Shown here: positions 8,343-16,265 of the stretch, piece by piece
How positions within the stretch are numbered: position 1 is the first letter of the stretch
Layout: the number at the start of each line of letters is the position of its first letter
NCBI GenBank assembly: GCA_902776475.1
Contig: CACYQD010000005.1
Location: 1 to 64,000 of the forward strand
Reading direction: 5' to 3'
Length of the DNA stretch: 64,000 nucleotides
DNA from: an uncultured Prevotellaceae bacterium
GTDB lineage: Bacteria > Bacteroidota > Bacteroidia > Bacteroidales > Bacteroidaceae
Notes under the pieces: generated by a model
Told to the model about the DNA's origin: nothing
The model's database searches: none
Seen by the model: only the letters and a program-made list of their open reading frames with translations
Position numbers and translations under genes: made by a program

Positions 8343-9344
8343 TTAGTCTGCACGAAGTGTGAAGCGCTTGAATGCCACCACCTTGAGCTCCTTGTCGGCA
8401 GCCTTCAGGTAAGCAGCCACATTCTCCTTGTTCTCAGCCTTGATGTACTCCTGGTTGACCAGGCAGTTCTCCTTGAAGAACTTGGCCATACGGCCGCGGG
8501 CGATGTTCTGAATCATCTGCTCGGGCAGGTTGGCAGCCTTCTCAGCGGCAACAGTAACCTTGATCTCACGAGCCTTTGCAGCCTCCTCCTCGGTGAGCCA
8601 GTTCTTGGCGATGTTGGAGCTGATGTGATCTTCGCTGTCCACGAGGTTGGGGTTGATGCCAGCCTTCTTGAGTGCAGCCTCCACAGCCTTCTCGATCTGC
8701 TCTTCCTTGGTCTTCTGGATAGCGACCTGCAGCTCATTGTCCTTGACAGACTGGGGCACGCTCTCCTCGTCGAGTGCGACGGGGTTCATCGAAGCCACCT
8801 GCAGGGTGATGTTGTGTCCCTGCTCCTCAAAGTCCTTGTTGAGCTGTACGAGGGTGCAGAGCATGTTCTTGCCCTGGTGGTTGTAGCTGTAGATATTCTC
8901 TCCCTCGAGATAGTTGTAGCCGTCGAGCTCCATCTTCTCACCAGTGATGCCGGAACGCTGTGTCACGGCGTCAGCCACCTTCTGTCCGTCGGCGAGGGTC
9001 AGTGCGCCAACCTCTTCGAGGGTCTTGCACTTGTTGGCCACGGCGGCGTCGAGGATGCTCTGAGTGAGAGCGATGAAGTCAGCACCGTTGGCGACGAAGT
9101 CGGTCTCGCACTTCAGGGCGATGATGGCGGCGAAGCCGTTGTCGACCTTCACGAGCACGCAACCGTTGGATGTCTCGCGGTCGCTGCGCTTGGCGGCGAT
9201 GGCCAGTCCACGCTCACGGAGCAGGTCTTTGGCCTTGTCGAAGTCTCCCTCAGCCTCTGTGAGCGCCTTCTTGACGTCAGCCAGGCCTGCACCGGTCATG
9301 GTGCGGAGCTTCTTGATATCTTCCATATTGGGTTTGTAAGCCAT
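8343..9344 (-). CDS. tsf: Translation elongation factor Ts
   Basis: Guanine-nucleotide exchange factor for EF-Tu. The N-terminal UBA-like domain (LRTMTGAGLADVKKAL, residues 13-28) is followed by the TDFVAN motif at 81-86 that contacts EF-Tu. At 333 residues it has the longer form usual in Bacteroidetes. It is the last gene of the rplM-rpsI-rpsB-tsf run and is followed by a terminator. Confidence 0.98.
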   Translation of the reverse strand: MAYKPNMEDIKKLRTMTGAGLADVKKALTEAEGDFDKAKDLLRERGLAIAAKRSDRETSNGCVLVKVDNGFAAIIALKCETDFVANGADFIALTQSILDAAVANKCKTLEEVGALTLADGQKVADAVTQRSGITGEKMELDGYNYLEGENIYSYNHQGKNMLCTLVQLNKDFEEQGHNITLQVASMNPVALDEESVPQSVKDNELQVAIQKTKEEQIEKAVEAALKKAGINPNLVDSEDHISSNIAKNWLTEEEAAKAREIKVTVAAEKAANLPEQMIQNIARGRMAKFFKENCLVNQEYIKAENKENVAAYLKAADKELKVVAFKRFTLRAD

Positions 9345-9381
9345 GATTCTTTTCTTTTAATAAGTTGTTGTGGAAATGGGT

Positions 9382-10257
9382 TTACTCTGCTTCGGGAGCC
9401 TCTTCTGCCTCAGGAGCCTCTTCTGCTGCGGGAGCTTCCTCTGCCTCAGGAGCGGCAGCGTTCTCCTCTGCGGGAGCGGCATCCTTGCGAGCTCTGCGCT
9501 GGCGCTTGGGTTTGGCGTCGGCAGCCTCTTCGCTCTGCTCAGCGGCGGCTTTCTCATCAGCCTTCTCAGCCTTGCGCTCCTCGAGGCCCTCTGCGATAGC
9601 TGCGCAGCAAGCGGTGAGGATCACGTCGATGCTGTCCTTGGCGTCATCATTGGCGGGGATGACGAAGTCGATGTCATCGGGGTTGGAGTTGGTGTCCACG
9701 ATACCGAAGACGGGGATGCCGAGGCGGATGGCCTCTTTCACGGCGATGTTCTCCTTCATCACGTCAACGACGAAGAGTGCGGAGGGCAGACGGGTGAGGT
9801 CAACGATGGAACCGAGGTTCTTCTCGAGCTTGGCGCGCTGGCGCTGCACCTGCAGGAGCTCTCTCTTGGAGAGGTTGGAGAAAGTACCATCAGCGATCAA
9901 CTTGTCGATAGTGGCCATTTTCTTCACGGCCTTGCGGATGGTGGGGAAGTTGGTGAGCATACCGCCCGGCCAACGCTCGATCACGTAAGGCATGTTTACG
10001 CTTGCAGCCTTCTCGGCCACAATGCTCTTAGCTTGTTTTTTAGTAGCTACGAAGAGTACTTTCTTACCAGACTTTGCGATTTGCTTGAGGGCCTCAGCAG
10101 CCTCGTCGATCTTGGCGACGGTCTTGTGGAGGTCGATGATGTGGATGCCATTGCGCTCCATGAAGATGTAGGGAGCCATGGCGGGGTTCCATTTGCGGCG
10201 GAGGTGACCGAAGTGGCAGCCTGCCTCCAGCAACATATCAAAATTTGTTCTTGACAT
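9382..10257 (-). CDS. rpsB: 30S ribosomal protein S2
   Basis: Small-subunit protein with the conserved start MSRTNFDMLLEAGCHFGHLRRKWNP and the RWPGGMLTNFPTI and NSNPDDIDFVIPANDDA blocks. It carries a 50-60 residue C-terminal tail, first Arg/Lys-rich and then an almost pure Ala/Glu/Pro repeat (EAEEAPAAEEAPEAEE), absent from E. coli S2; the repeat DNA is made of near-identical 15-base units. It is 37 bases upstream of tsf. Confidence 0.98.
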   Translation of the reverse strand: MSRTNFDMLLEAGCHFGHLRRKWNPAMAPYIFMERNGIHIIDLHKTVAKIDEAAEALKQIAKSGKKVLFVATKKQAKSIVAEKAASVNMPYVIERWPGGMLTNFPTIRKAVKKMATIDKLIADGTFSNLSKRELLQVQRQRAKLEKNLGSIVDLTRLPSALFVVDVMKENIAVKEAIRLGIPVFGIVDTNSNPDDIDFVIPANDDAKDSIDVILTACCAAIAEGLEERKAEKADEKAAAEQSEEAADAKPKRQRRARKDAAPAEENAAAPEAEEAPAAEEAPEAEEAPEAE

Positions 10258-10391
10258 TGTGTTTGTTATTGAATTTGTTTACTTTCCTTTTAGTTGTCTC
10301 TAACCAGCCAGCGGGTAATCATCCCCACGGCTATGCTGCCATGCGGTGAGTCTCGCCGGTTTGGATGCTAAACATGGGGTATGGGCGCAGA
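10258..10391 (-). other. rpsI-rpsB spacer, 134 bases
   Basis: Longer than the other gaps in this ribosomal operon. It holds GC-rich pairing segments (ACCGGCGAGACTCACCGC near 10346-10365) and an AT-rich stretch before rpsB, so it could be an S2 leader with a regulatory fold. I see no ORF and no convincing promoter. Confidence 0.3.
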
Positions 10392-10778
10392 TTAACGCTT
10401 GCTGAACTGGAAGCGTGCGCGTGCCTTGGGACGACCCGGCTTTTTGCGCTCCACAGCACGTGAGTCGCGTGTGAGGAAGCCTTGGTCCTTGAGGGCTTTC
10501 TTGTCCTCAGCATTGATTTTCACAAGTGCGCGGGAGATGGCGAGGCGGAGAGCCTGGCTCTGACCGGTGAAACCACCACCGTCGAGGTTGACTTTCACGT
10601 CATACTTGTCAGCTACGTTGAGCAGGTTGAGCGGCTGCTTAACCACATACTGCAGGATGGCTGAGGGGAAATACTCGGTGAGGTCCTTCTTGTTGATGGT
10701 GATCTTGCCTGAACCCTCACTGACATAAACGCGTGCCACGGCACTCTTGCGACGGCCTATTGCATTAATATATTCCAT
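10392..10778 (-). CDS. rpsI: 30S ribosomal protein S9
   Basis: Complete at 128 residues: starts MEYINAIGRRKSAVARV and ends in the KKPGRPKARARFQFSKR tail that reaches the P-site tRNA. The GGGFTGQSQALRLAISRAL block is conserved. It follows rplM by 8 bases, the universal L13-S9 pair. Confidence 0.98.
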   Translation of the reverse strand: MEYINAIGRRKSAVARVYVSEGSGKITINKKDLTEYFPSAILQYVVKQPLNLLNVADKYDVKVNLDGGGFTGQSQALRLAISRALVKINAEDKKALKDQGFLTRDSRAVERKKPGRPKARARFQFSKR

Positions 10779-10786
10779 TCTTGTGC

Positions 10787-11248
10787 TTATTTATACTGGT
10801 TAATGTCAATTGCTTTGGGCTTCTGAGCCTCATGCTTGTGCTCGGTTCCCTCATAGATATAAAGGTTGTCCATCAGGCTTCTTCCAAGAGGGCCTTTGGG
10901 GAGCATACCCTTTACGGCATGGCGGATGATCCGCTCGGCGCCATCTTTCTTCAGACGGAGCTTGGCGGGCGTGTCAAAGCGCTGGCCACCGGGATAGCCA
11001 GTATAACGGGTGTAGAGTTTTTCAGTCTCTTTCTTGCCTGTGAAGATCACCTTTTTGGCATTGATGATGATCACGTTGTCTCCACAGTCAACATGGGGAG
11101 TGAAGGTGGGTTTGTATTTTCCGCGGAGCAGTTTAGCTACCTTGGAGCAGAGGCGGCCTACAACCTGGTCGCTTGCATCGATGACCACCCACTCTTTCTT
11201 GACGGTCTCCTTGTTCATGGAAACAGTCTTGTAACTTAAAGTGTTCAT
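10787..11248 (-). CDS. rplM: 50S ribosomal protein L13
   Basis: Early-assembly large-subunit protein. MNTLSYKTVSMNKETVKKEWVVIDASDQ is the usual Bacteroidales N-terminus, and the HVDCGDNVIIINA, YTRYTGYPGG and AVKGMLPKGPLGR blocks are intact. First gene of the rplM-rpsI-rpsB-tsf operon, preceded by a leader of about 140 bases. Confidence 0.98.
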   Translation of the reverse strand: MNTLSYKTVSMNKETVKKEWVVIDASDQVVGRLCSKVAKLLRGKYKPTFTPHVDCGDNVIIINAKKVIFTGKKETEKLYTRYTGYPGGQRFDTPAKLRLKKDGAERIIRHAVKGMLPKGPLGRSLMDNLYIYEGTEHKHEAQKPKAIDINQYK

Positions 11249-11400
11249 TTCAATTTTTAAATTTACTACTAAAAAACAATTTTTACGTTTCTCGTGGAAT
11301 GACGATTCACTAACCGCTGTGCCTGGCCAAAAGCACCGCTATTAACACGCCTTTCCTGGGGTTCTAAGTGTATCCCCGTAATAATCGGACTGCAAAGGTA
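11249..11400 (-). promoter_or_regulatory. rplM operon promoter and leader
   Basis: TACCTTTG on the minus strand (11393-11400) matches the -7 consensus; the -33 part is weak. The resulting leader of roughly 140 nt has GC-rich segments in an AT-rich setting, including the GTGCTTTTGGCCAGGCAC stem-loop near 11317-11334. Ribosomal protein leaders that bind L13 are known in other bacteria; autoregulation here is inference. Confidence 0.5.
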
Positions 11401-11439
11401 CAAATTTTATAAGGATTGCGAGATGCCCAAAACCACAAA

Positions 11440-11531
11440 TTATAAAACATTAACATTTTTAATGTTTTTTATATCTCTGTCACAGCCACACCAAATCCCG
11501 GAGGACAGCAGCAATGCCATCACTCCGGGAT
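11440..11531. terminator. Hairpins between the GntR and rplM units
   Basis: Downstream of the GntR gene on the minus strand is a perfect 9-bp stem, ATCCCGGAG (11495-11503) with CTCCGGGAT (11523-11531), and further on an AT hairpin (AAAACATT/AATGTTTT near 11446-11470) flanked by A and T runs in both directions. Together they probably end the ABC-GntR transcript. Confidence 0.5.
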
Positions 11532-11554
11532 AACAGAGAGTTTATGCAATGTTA

Positions 11555-11908
11555 TCAGGTGGTTTTCCAAGCCTTCATCACATCTTCGATGTCAATGCCC
11601 AACAGCCGCATGTTGCGGAAGAGTTCCGGGAGTTTCTGCTCCATGAACTCCTTGCGGCGGGCATCCATGATTTTCTGCTTGGCCCCGGCCATGACGAAGT
11701 AGCCAAGTCCGCGTTTGTTGTAGATGATCTCGTCGCGGGCCAGTTGGTCATAGGCTTTCATGGCCGTGTTGGTATTCACCTGCAGCAGTACGGCGTATTC
11801 ACGCACGCTGGGGATACGACCATCCTCCTGGTATTGACCGGAGATGATCTCATCGCAGAGGCGGTCGGCCATCTGGATGTATATGGCTTTGTCGTTGCTG
11901 AATGTCAT
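11555..11908 (-). CDS. YtrA-type GntR transcriptional regulator
   Basis: A 117-residue regulator: N-terminal winged helix (IYIQMADRLCDEIISGQY, IPSVREYAVLLQVNTNTAMKAYDQLARDEIIYNKRG) and a short C-terminal dimerisation part, the layout of the YtrA subfamily that controls ABC transporter operons. The start MTFSND at 11908 gives an ATGA overlap with the upstream membrane gene; an upstream Met at 11920 is the alternative. It is last in its operon, whereas the Bacillus ytr operon begins with its regulator. A fitting inverted repeat sits at the operon promoter (14957-14980), so autorepression is likely. Confidence 0.9.
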   Translation of the reverse strand: MTFSNDKAIYIQMADRLCDEIISGQYQEDGRIPSVREYAVLLQVNTNTAMKAYDQLARDEIIYNKRGLGYFVMAGAKQKIMDARRKEFMEQKLPELFRNMRLLGIDIEDVMKAWKTT

Positions 11909-12729
11909 ACGTTGGTCCATTTAGAGGTGATAAGCTGGAAACGGGTGAAAATGCGGTAGCTGAGCCAGAAGTGGAAGACAGCGAGGGCAGTCACGACCAC
12001 CAACAGGCTATAGGCGATATAATCTTCCTGTCCTTTGGACACGCCATCGACGAGAAAAGTAAGGATCTCGCTCTTGAAAACGTTGGCAAGATAGCCCAGC
12101 AGCGTGGTTAAGGCGATCAGGAAGGTGGAGACGTAGACAAACGCTCCTTTTCTGAACCATGTACCACCGAGGACGTAGAGAGAGAGGACCCATAGCCAGA
12201 TGGCACCTTTGAACAGGTAGCCAAAGAGGCTGCGCTTTGATACCGTTGCTATTCTCTCCATGAAGGTGTCTACGCCAAACAGCCACTCCTTGCCTTGGAC
12301 ACAGAAGACGATGTTGCGCAGCACGTCGCCCAACACATAAGCCAGGACGACACATACCGGCATGAAGACAACGGCGAAGAGGACGGCGGTGGCCCAGCGC
12401 TCCAGGTTGGTGGCCGGGAGGGTAAGGAAGGCGATGCGCTTCTGCTTGTTCTTCAGCATGGCAAACACGTTGGTGCAGACCACGAGGAGGGAGATGAACA
12501 CCAGAAGGATGCACATGGAGTTGGCAAGTGCGACCGCTATCGTATATGGACTGACCGGTTGCTGGTTTTCAACGGTCGCAACGTTGTGCATGGCCATAAT
12601 GATCAGTCCCATCTGAATCAGGGTGGTTGCCAGCATGATGCCCAATAACCATTTCAGGCAATAACCGCGGTTCTCGCAGAAAAACCATTTGAAGGTGTTG
12701 CAGAATCTCTTGATATTGAATTTTTCCAT
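11905..12729 (-). CDS. ABC transporter membrane subunit (second of pair)
   Basis: A 274-residue integral membrane protein with about six hydrophobic segments (around residues 25-47, 70-92, 110-135, 170-190, 200-220 and 240-260) separated by short loops. The cytosolic stretch LKNKQKRIAFLTLPATNLERW resembles its neighbour at 12742-13524 (DGIRELILLPASRLEKFV), so the two are probably diverged paralogues forming the permease of the ABC ATPase upstream. The transported substrate is unknown; related YtrA-controlled systems respond to cell-envelope stress. Confidence 0.75.
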   Translation of the reverse strand: MEKFNIKRFCNTFKWFFCENRGYCLKWLLGIMLATTLIQMGLIIMAMHNVATVENQQPVSPYTIAVALANSMCILLVFISLLVVCTNVFAMLKNKQKRIAFLTLPATNLERWATAVLFAVVFMPVCVVLAYVLGDVLRNIVFCVQGKEWLFGVDTFMERIATVSKRSLFGYLFKGAIWLWVLSLYVLGGTWFRKGAFVYVSTFLIALTTLLGYLANVFKSEILTFLVDGVSKGQEDYIAYSLLVVVTALAVFHFWLSYRIFTRFQLITSKWTNV

Positions 12730-12741
12730 TTTTTGCTGGAT

Positions 12742-13524
12742 TTAGAGTTTGTTGATGAACTTGCCAATCAATGGTCTGAGACTGAACAGGCGGAAAGCGA
12801 GCCAGAAATTGAGTATGGTGAGTGCGATCAGCACGATGCTCAGGAGGATGCCCTGATGATGGACAAACTGCCAGCCGTTGGATATCAACATCATGGCGGC
12901 AATGTAGATGGCCAGGAGCACCACAGTGGTGAACACGAAGTTGAACTTGATATTGCGAACCAGATTGGCACCGAGCAGGTACATGGAGTTTACCCAGAAG
13001 GCCAAAATGATCAGCACGAAGAGTTCCAGGCCACTGAGGTTGCTAAAGAACGATGACACAGAGTTGAAAACATCGGGGAGCACCCATCTGAGCGGTTCAC
13101 GGTTGATGATGAATCCCACGAAGTGCTGCAGGAAATCAGCCACGAGCGCACCGACAGCGAAGATCACCAGTTGGACAAAAATCGGGAGGAGAAAGCGGAC
13201 GACGAATTTCTCAAGTCTGGAGGCCGGCAGCAGGATCAGTTCCCGGATGCCATCTTTCCACATGTAGTAGGAATAGAAGAAATAGGACCCTCCGGCGGCA
13301 GGAAGTGAGAAAAGCCAGGCAAGAACGCATACACGCGCCATCTGAACCCCATTTTGGCCATGACCGAGAAAATAATCGAGGTTGATGATCTGGAAGAAAA
13401 TGCACTCCATTATCACAACCATACCGAAGGATTTGACGTTGTAGGGACGGTCGGTGGCCATTGACCAGCGCACCAGTTGTCCTATTCGGTGTAGATTGAA
13501 AGACTGACTCATGATTGTTGTCAT
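12742..13524 (-). CDS. ABC transporter membrane subunit (first of pair)
   Basis: A 260-residue membrane protein with about six hydrophobic segments and the ILLPASRLEKFVVRF motif shared with the following gene. Its start codon follows the stop of the ABC ATPase gene without a gap. A Met four codons in (MSQSFN, 13512) could also start it. It was recognised by context and topology, not by a named family. Confidence 0.75.
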   Translation of the reverse strand: MTTIMSQSFNLHRIGQLVRWSMATDRPYNVKSFGMVVIMECIFFQIINLDYFLGHGQNGVQMARVCVLAWLFSLPAAGGSYFFYSYYMWKDGIRELILLPASRLEKFVVRFLLPIFVQLVIFAVGALVADFLQHFVGFIINREPLRWVLPDVFNSVSSFFSNLSGLELFVLIILAFWVNSMYLLGANLVRNIKFNFVFTTVVLLAIYIAAMMLISNGWQFVHHQGILLSIVLIALTILNFWLAFRLFSLRPLIGKFINKL

Positions 13525-14373
13525 TTAACGGTTGGAGGATTCGTGGGCATCAATTTTCACCTTGTCCAGGATCACGGCATTGAAGAGCAGTTCCAGGTTG
13601 AGCGGTGTCTCGGGCATGTCGGGTGTGCGCGGAGAGATGACGGCATTGCCTTGCACGGAGGGCTCGCTGTAGAGCACATCATCGGTGGCGGTGCCGGGAG
13701 TGCGGTATTCGAAGCTGTAACGCTCGCAGATGTCACCTACCGAGGCATCGAGCAGGAGCCGCTTCTGGTTGAGGATGAGGATATGGTCGAGCAGCGACTC
13801 CACATCGTGCACCTGATGGGTGGAGATGATGAGCGTGCGGTCGTCGGTCATGTTGTTGGCCACCACGCGGCGGAACTGCACCTTCGAGGGGATGTCGAGG
13901 CCGTTGGTCGGCTCGTCCATCAGCAGCAGACGTGTGCCGGCAGCCAGGGCGAAACTCATGAACACCTTCTTTTTCTGTCCCATGGAGAGTTCCTGCAGGG
14001 AGATGGAGGAAGGCAATTCGAAGTCGCTGAGGCAGCTCTCCAGCACCTCGCGGTTGAAATGGGGATAGAAAGGCTGGTTGATGCTGACATATTTGTCGAG
14101 AGTCATCGAGGGAAGGTCAAACTCCTCGGGCACGATGAACAATTCCTCATACATCTCGGGGCGGCGGTCAATGGACTTCATGCCATCGACCATCACTGTT
14201 CCTTTGCTGGGGCGCAGCAGACCGGAGATGAGATAGAGCAGTGTGCTCTTGCCCGTGCCGTTCTTACCCAGCAGACCGTAGATGTTGTTCTCTTTCAACT
14301 GCAGGCTGAAGTCAGAGAAGATCTGGTTTTTTGAACCTGCGTATCTGAAACTGATGTTTTTGATGTCTATCAT
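13525..14373 (-). CDS. ABC transporter ATP-binding protein
   Basis: Cytosolic ATPase of the transporter encoded by the next two genes. Walker A GLLGKNGTGKST (about residues 35-46), signature LQELSMGQKKKVFMS, Walker B RLLLMDEPTNGLD and the switch His in ISTHQVHD are intact. About 70 residues after the ATPase core have no recognised domain. The closest architecture I know is the GntR-controlled Ytr-type transporter. Confidence 0.93.
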   Translation of the reverse strand: MIDIKNISFRYAGSKNQIFSDFSLQLKENNIYGLLGKNGTGKSTLLYLISGLLRPSKGTVMVDGMKSIDRRPEMYEELFIVPEEFDLPSMTLDKYVSINQPFYPHFNREVLESCLSDFELPSSISLQELSMGQKKKVFMSFALAAGTRLLLMDEPTNGLDIPSKVQFRRVVANNMTDDRTLIISTHQVHDVESLLDHILILNQKRLLLDASVGDICERYSFEYRTPGTATDDVLYSEPSVQGNAVISPRTPDMPETPLNLELLFNAVILDKVKIDAHESSNR

Positions 14374-14431
14374 TGTTGTATGTATTTATGGATTTGCATC
14401 TGTTTATATTCACTCGTTGTAGTAGGCCGGC

Positions 14432-14917
14432 TTATTTCAGGGCGTCGGCCAGCAGCAGTCCTTCGTAAGGATCCAGCACGCGCAGGTGGTCAACCGAATG
14501 GTAGGCGCCATCCTTGTCCAGACGGAGGAAGTTGACAGACTGGAGTTTGCCGTTGATACTTTGGTAAATGACTTTCTCATCAAAGGGCTTCCAGTTTTCG
14601 TTCCTGGTGCTCCACTCGCAGCGGGCCAGCTCATAGCAATCATCATTGTAGGTCAGCCTCAGTTTGTAGTCGGGAACATATTGTCTGGTGTAGGGCTCCC
14701 AGCGGCAAACGGTTTTCTCGGTCAGGCGACCTTGCTCGTCGTAGTCATAGTGGCAAGCCAACTTCTCCTGAAGACCTGCACCATTTTGGTTGAAGACGTA
14801 GATGGTCTCCACGACACCATCGTTGATGTCGGCATTGTAAAAATACTTGCTCTCGGCGTTCGTAATGACGTTCATGTACATGCTCAGTACAGTGAAAATG
14901 GTGATGATCGTTTCCAT
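14432..14917 (-). CDS. Exported DUF3836-like protein
   Basis: Small predicted secreted protein, 161 residues from the start METIITIF at 14917, which gives a signal peptide ending near TNAES; a longer frame starts at 14956 but overlaps the operator. The body has YDYDEQGRLTEKTV and LRLTYNDDC segments like the YD-type repeats of Bacteroides DUF3836 proteins. It is the first gene of the operon, 58 bases before the ABC ATPase, so it may be the exported partner or sensor of the transporter. No function is known to me. Confidence 0.7.
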   Translation of the reverse strand: METIITIFTVLSMYMNVITNAESKYFYNADINDGVVETIYVFNQNGAGLQEKLACHYDYDEQGRLTEKTVCRWEPYTRQYVPDYKLRLTYNDDCYELARCEWSTRNENWKPFDEKVIYQSINGKLQSVNFLRLDKDGAYHSVDHLRVLDPYEGLLLADALK

Positions 14918-14956
14918 ATCGATGCGGTTTAGAATGGTTATTAATTCGAGTATCAT

Positions 14957-14989
14957 AGTGTACTACCTTAATAGTACACTGCAAAAGTA
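14957..14989 (-). promoter_or_regulatory. Promoter with YtrA-type operator
   Basis: TACTTTTG on the minus strand (14982-14989) is a -7 element. Immediately downstream, on the expected start site, lies a perfect inverted repeat, AGTGTACTA (14957-14965) and TAGTACACT (14972-14980), with a 6-base centre. Its outer AGTGTA...TACACT words are 12 bases apart and resemble the operator I recall for Bacillus YtrA (AGTGTA and TACACT with about 13 bases between). A repressor bound here would block initiation. Confidence 0.75.
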
Positions 14990-15128
14990 TATCAAATATC
15001 GATACCCTCCAAATTTTTGAGCAATTATTTTTCAGGAGACATCAAGATTTAACATTTGTTTACATATCAGTCGAGGATTGGGTGGGCAAAAAGAATCGTT
15101 TTTATGAGGAGCATTCGATTATTTGCAC

Positions 15129-15136
15129 TACCTTTG
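15129..15136 (+). promoter_or_regulatory. Promoter -7 element of the threonine aldolase gene
   Basis: TACCTTTG matches the TAnnTTTG consensus, about 105 bases before the ATG. The -33 part is poor. The leader between has no ORF and ends in an AAGGAG stretch before the ATG. Confidence 0.5.
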
Positions 15137-15239
15137 TTGGCTGTTCAGAGGCGAGCCATATCGTGTGTCCAGAAACGAGCCATATAAGTTATATCGGGCC
15201 TGCCATACAGACTATATATATATAATAAGGAGAACAACC

Positions 15240-16265
15240 ATGATATCATTTGAATGCGACTACAACAACGGGGCACACCCTGAAGTGCTGCGCCACCTGG
15301 TGGAAACCAACGACGAAGAAACCCTCACCTACGGTTTCGACCGCTATACCGAACAAGCCAAGGAGAAAATCAAGGCGGCCTGCGAGGCCCCCGATGCCGA
15401 AGTGTTTCTCCTCACGGGAGGCACCCAGACCAATGCCACGGTCATCGACGGCATGCTCCGCTCTTATGAGGCCGTGGTCTGTGCAGAGACAGGGCACATC
15501 AACGTGCATGAGGCAGGAGCCATAGAGGCCAGCGGCCATAAAGTGATCGGACTGCCGCAAAAAGACGGGAAACTGGAAGCCGCCACCCTCGAGCGGTTTA
15601 TGGAAGTCTTCGAAAACGATGAGAGCCGCGACCATGTGGCCCAACCAGGAATGGTCTATATCAGTTTCCCCACCGAGATGGGCTCACTCTATACGGCAGA
15701 CGAACTGCTCCGTCTCGAAGACATCTGCCACCGCCACGGCCTGCATCTCTTCGTCGATGGCGCACGCCTGGGCTATGGACTGATGGCTGAAGGCAACGAC
15801 ATCACCCTACCCTTTCTCGCCGCCCACTGCGACGCCTTCTACATCGGAGGCACGAAAGTGGGAGCCCTGTGCGGTGAGGCCGTGGTCTTCACCCACAACA
15901 ATACGCCACGCTGCTTCTTCAGCATGATCAAGCGCCACGGAGCGCTGCTGGCCAAAGGCCGGCTGACCGGCGTGCAGTTTGACGCCCTGTTCACCGATGA
16001 CCTGTATTTCCGCATCTCGCGCCACGCCATCGAGATGGCAGCCGCATTGAGGGACGTGCTCCGGGAAGCCGGACTGGCCTTCTACGTCGAGTCGCCCACC
16101 AACCAGCAGTTTGTCATCCTGCCCAACAAAAAAATGCACCTGCTGGAGCAGCAGGTGCTATTCACTCATTGGATGCCCTACGACGATGACAGCACCGTGT
16201 GCCGCTTCGTCACCAGTTGGGCTACGAAGCCAGAAGACATCCAACGCCTAAGACAACTTATTTGA
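15240..16265 (+). CDS. ltaE: Low-specificity threonine aldolase
   Basis: PLP enzyme splitting threonine (and allo-threonine) into glycine and acetaldehyde. Starts MISFECDYNNGAHPEVL at 15240 behind an AAGGAG stretch; a longer upstream frame is not homologous-looking. Lys206 in YIGGTKVGAL is the PLP lysine, and FVDGARLGYGLM holds the conserved Asp/Arg. 341 residues is usual for the family. The gene ends tail to tail with kbl, overlapping it by 8 bases. Confidence 0.93.
   Translation: MISFECDYNNGAHPEVLRHLVETNDEETLTYGFDRYTEQAKEKIKAACEAPDAEVFLLTGGTQTNATVIDGMLRSYEAVVCAETGHINVHEAGAIEASGHKVIGLPQKDGKLEAATLERFMEVFENDESRDHVAQPGMVYISFPTEMGSLYTADELLRLEDICHRHGLHLFVDGARLGYGLMAEGNDITLPFLAAHCDAFYIGGTKVGALCGEAVVFTHNNTPRCFFSMIKRHGALLAKGRLTGVQFDALFTDDLYFRISRHAIEMAAALRDVLREAGLAFYVESPTNQQFVILPNKKMHLLEQQVLFTHWMPYDDDSTVCRFVTSWATKPEDIQRLRQLI

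Noticed and set aside
8286-9599. 437-codon plus-strand open frame
   Set aside because: It is antisense to tsf, is Leu/Val/Ser-rich by reverse reading of a conserved gene, and crosses the tsf-rpsB gap.
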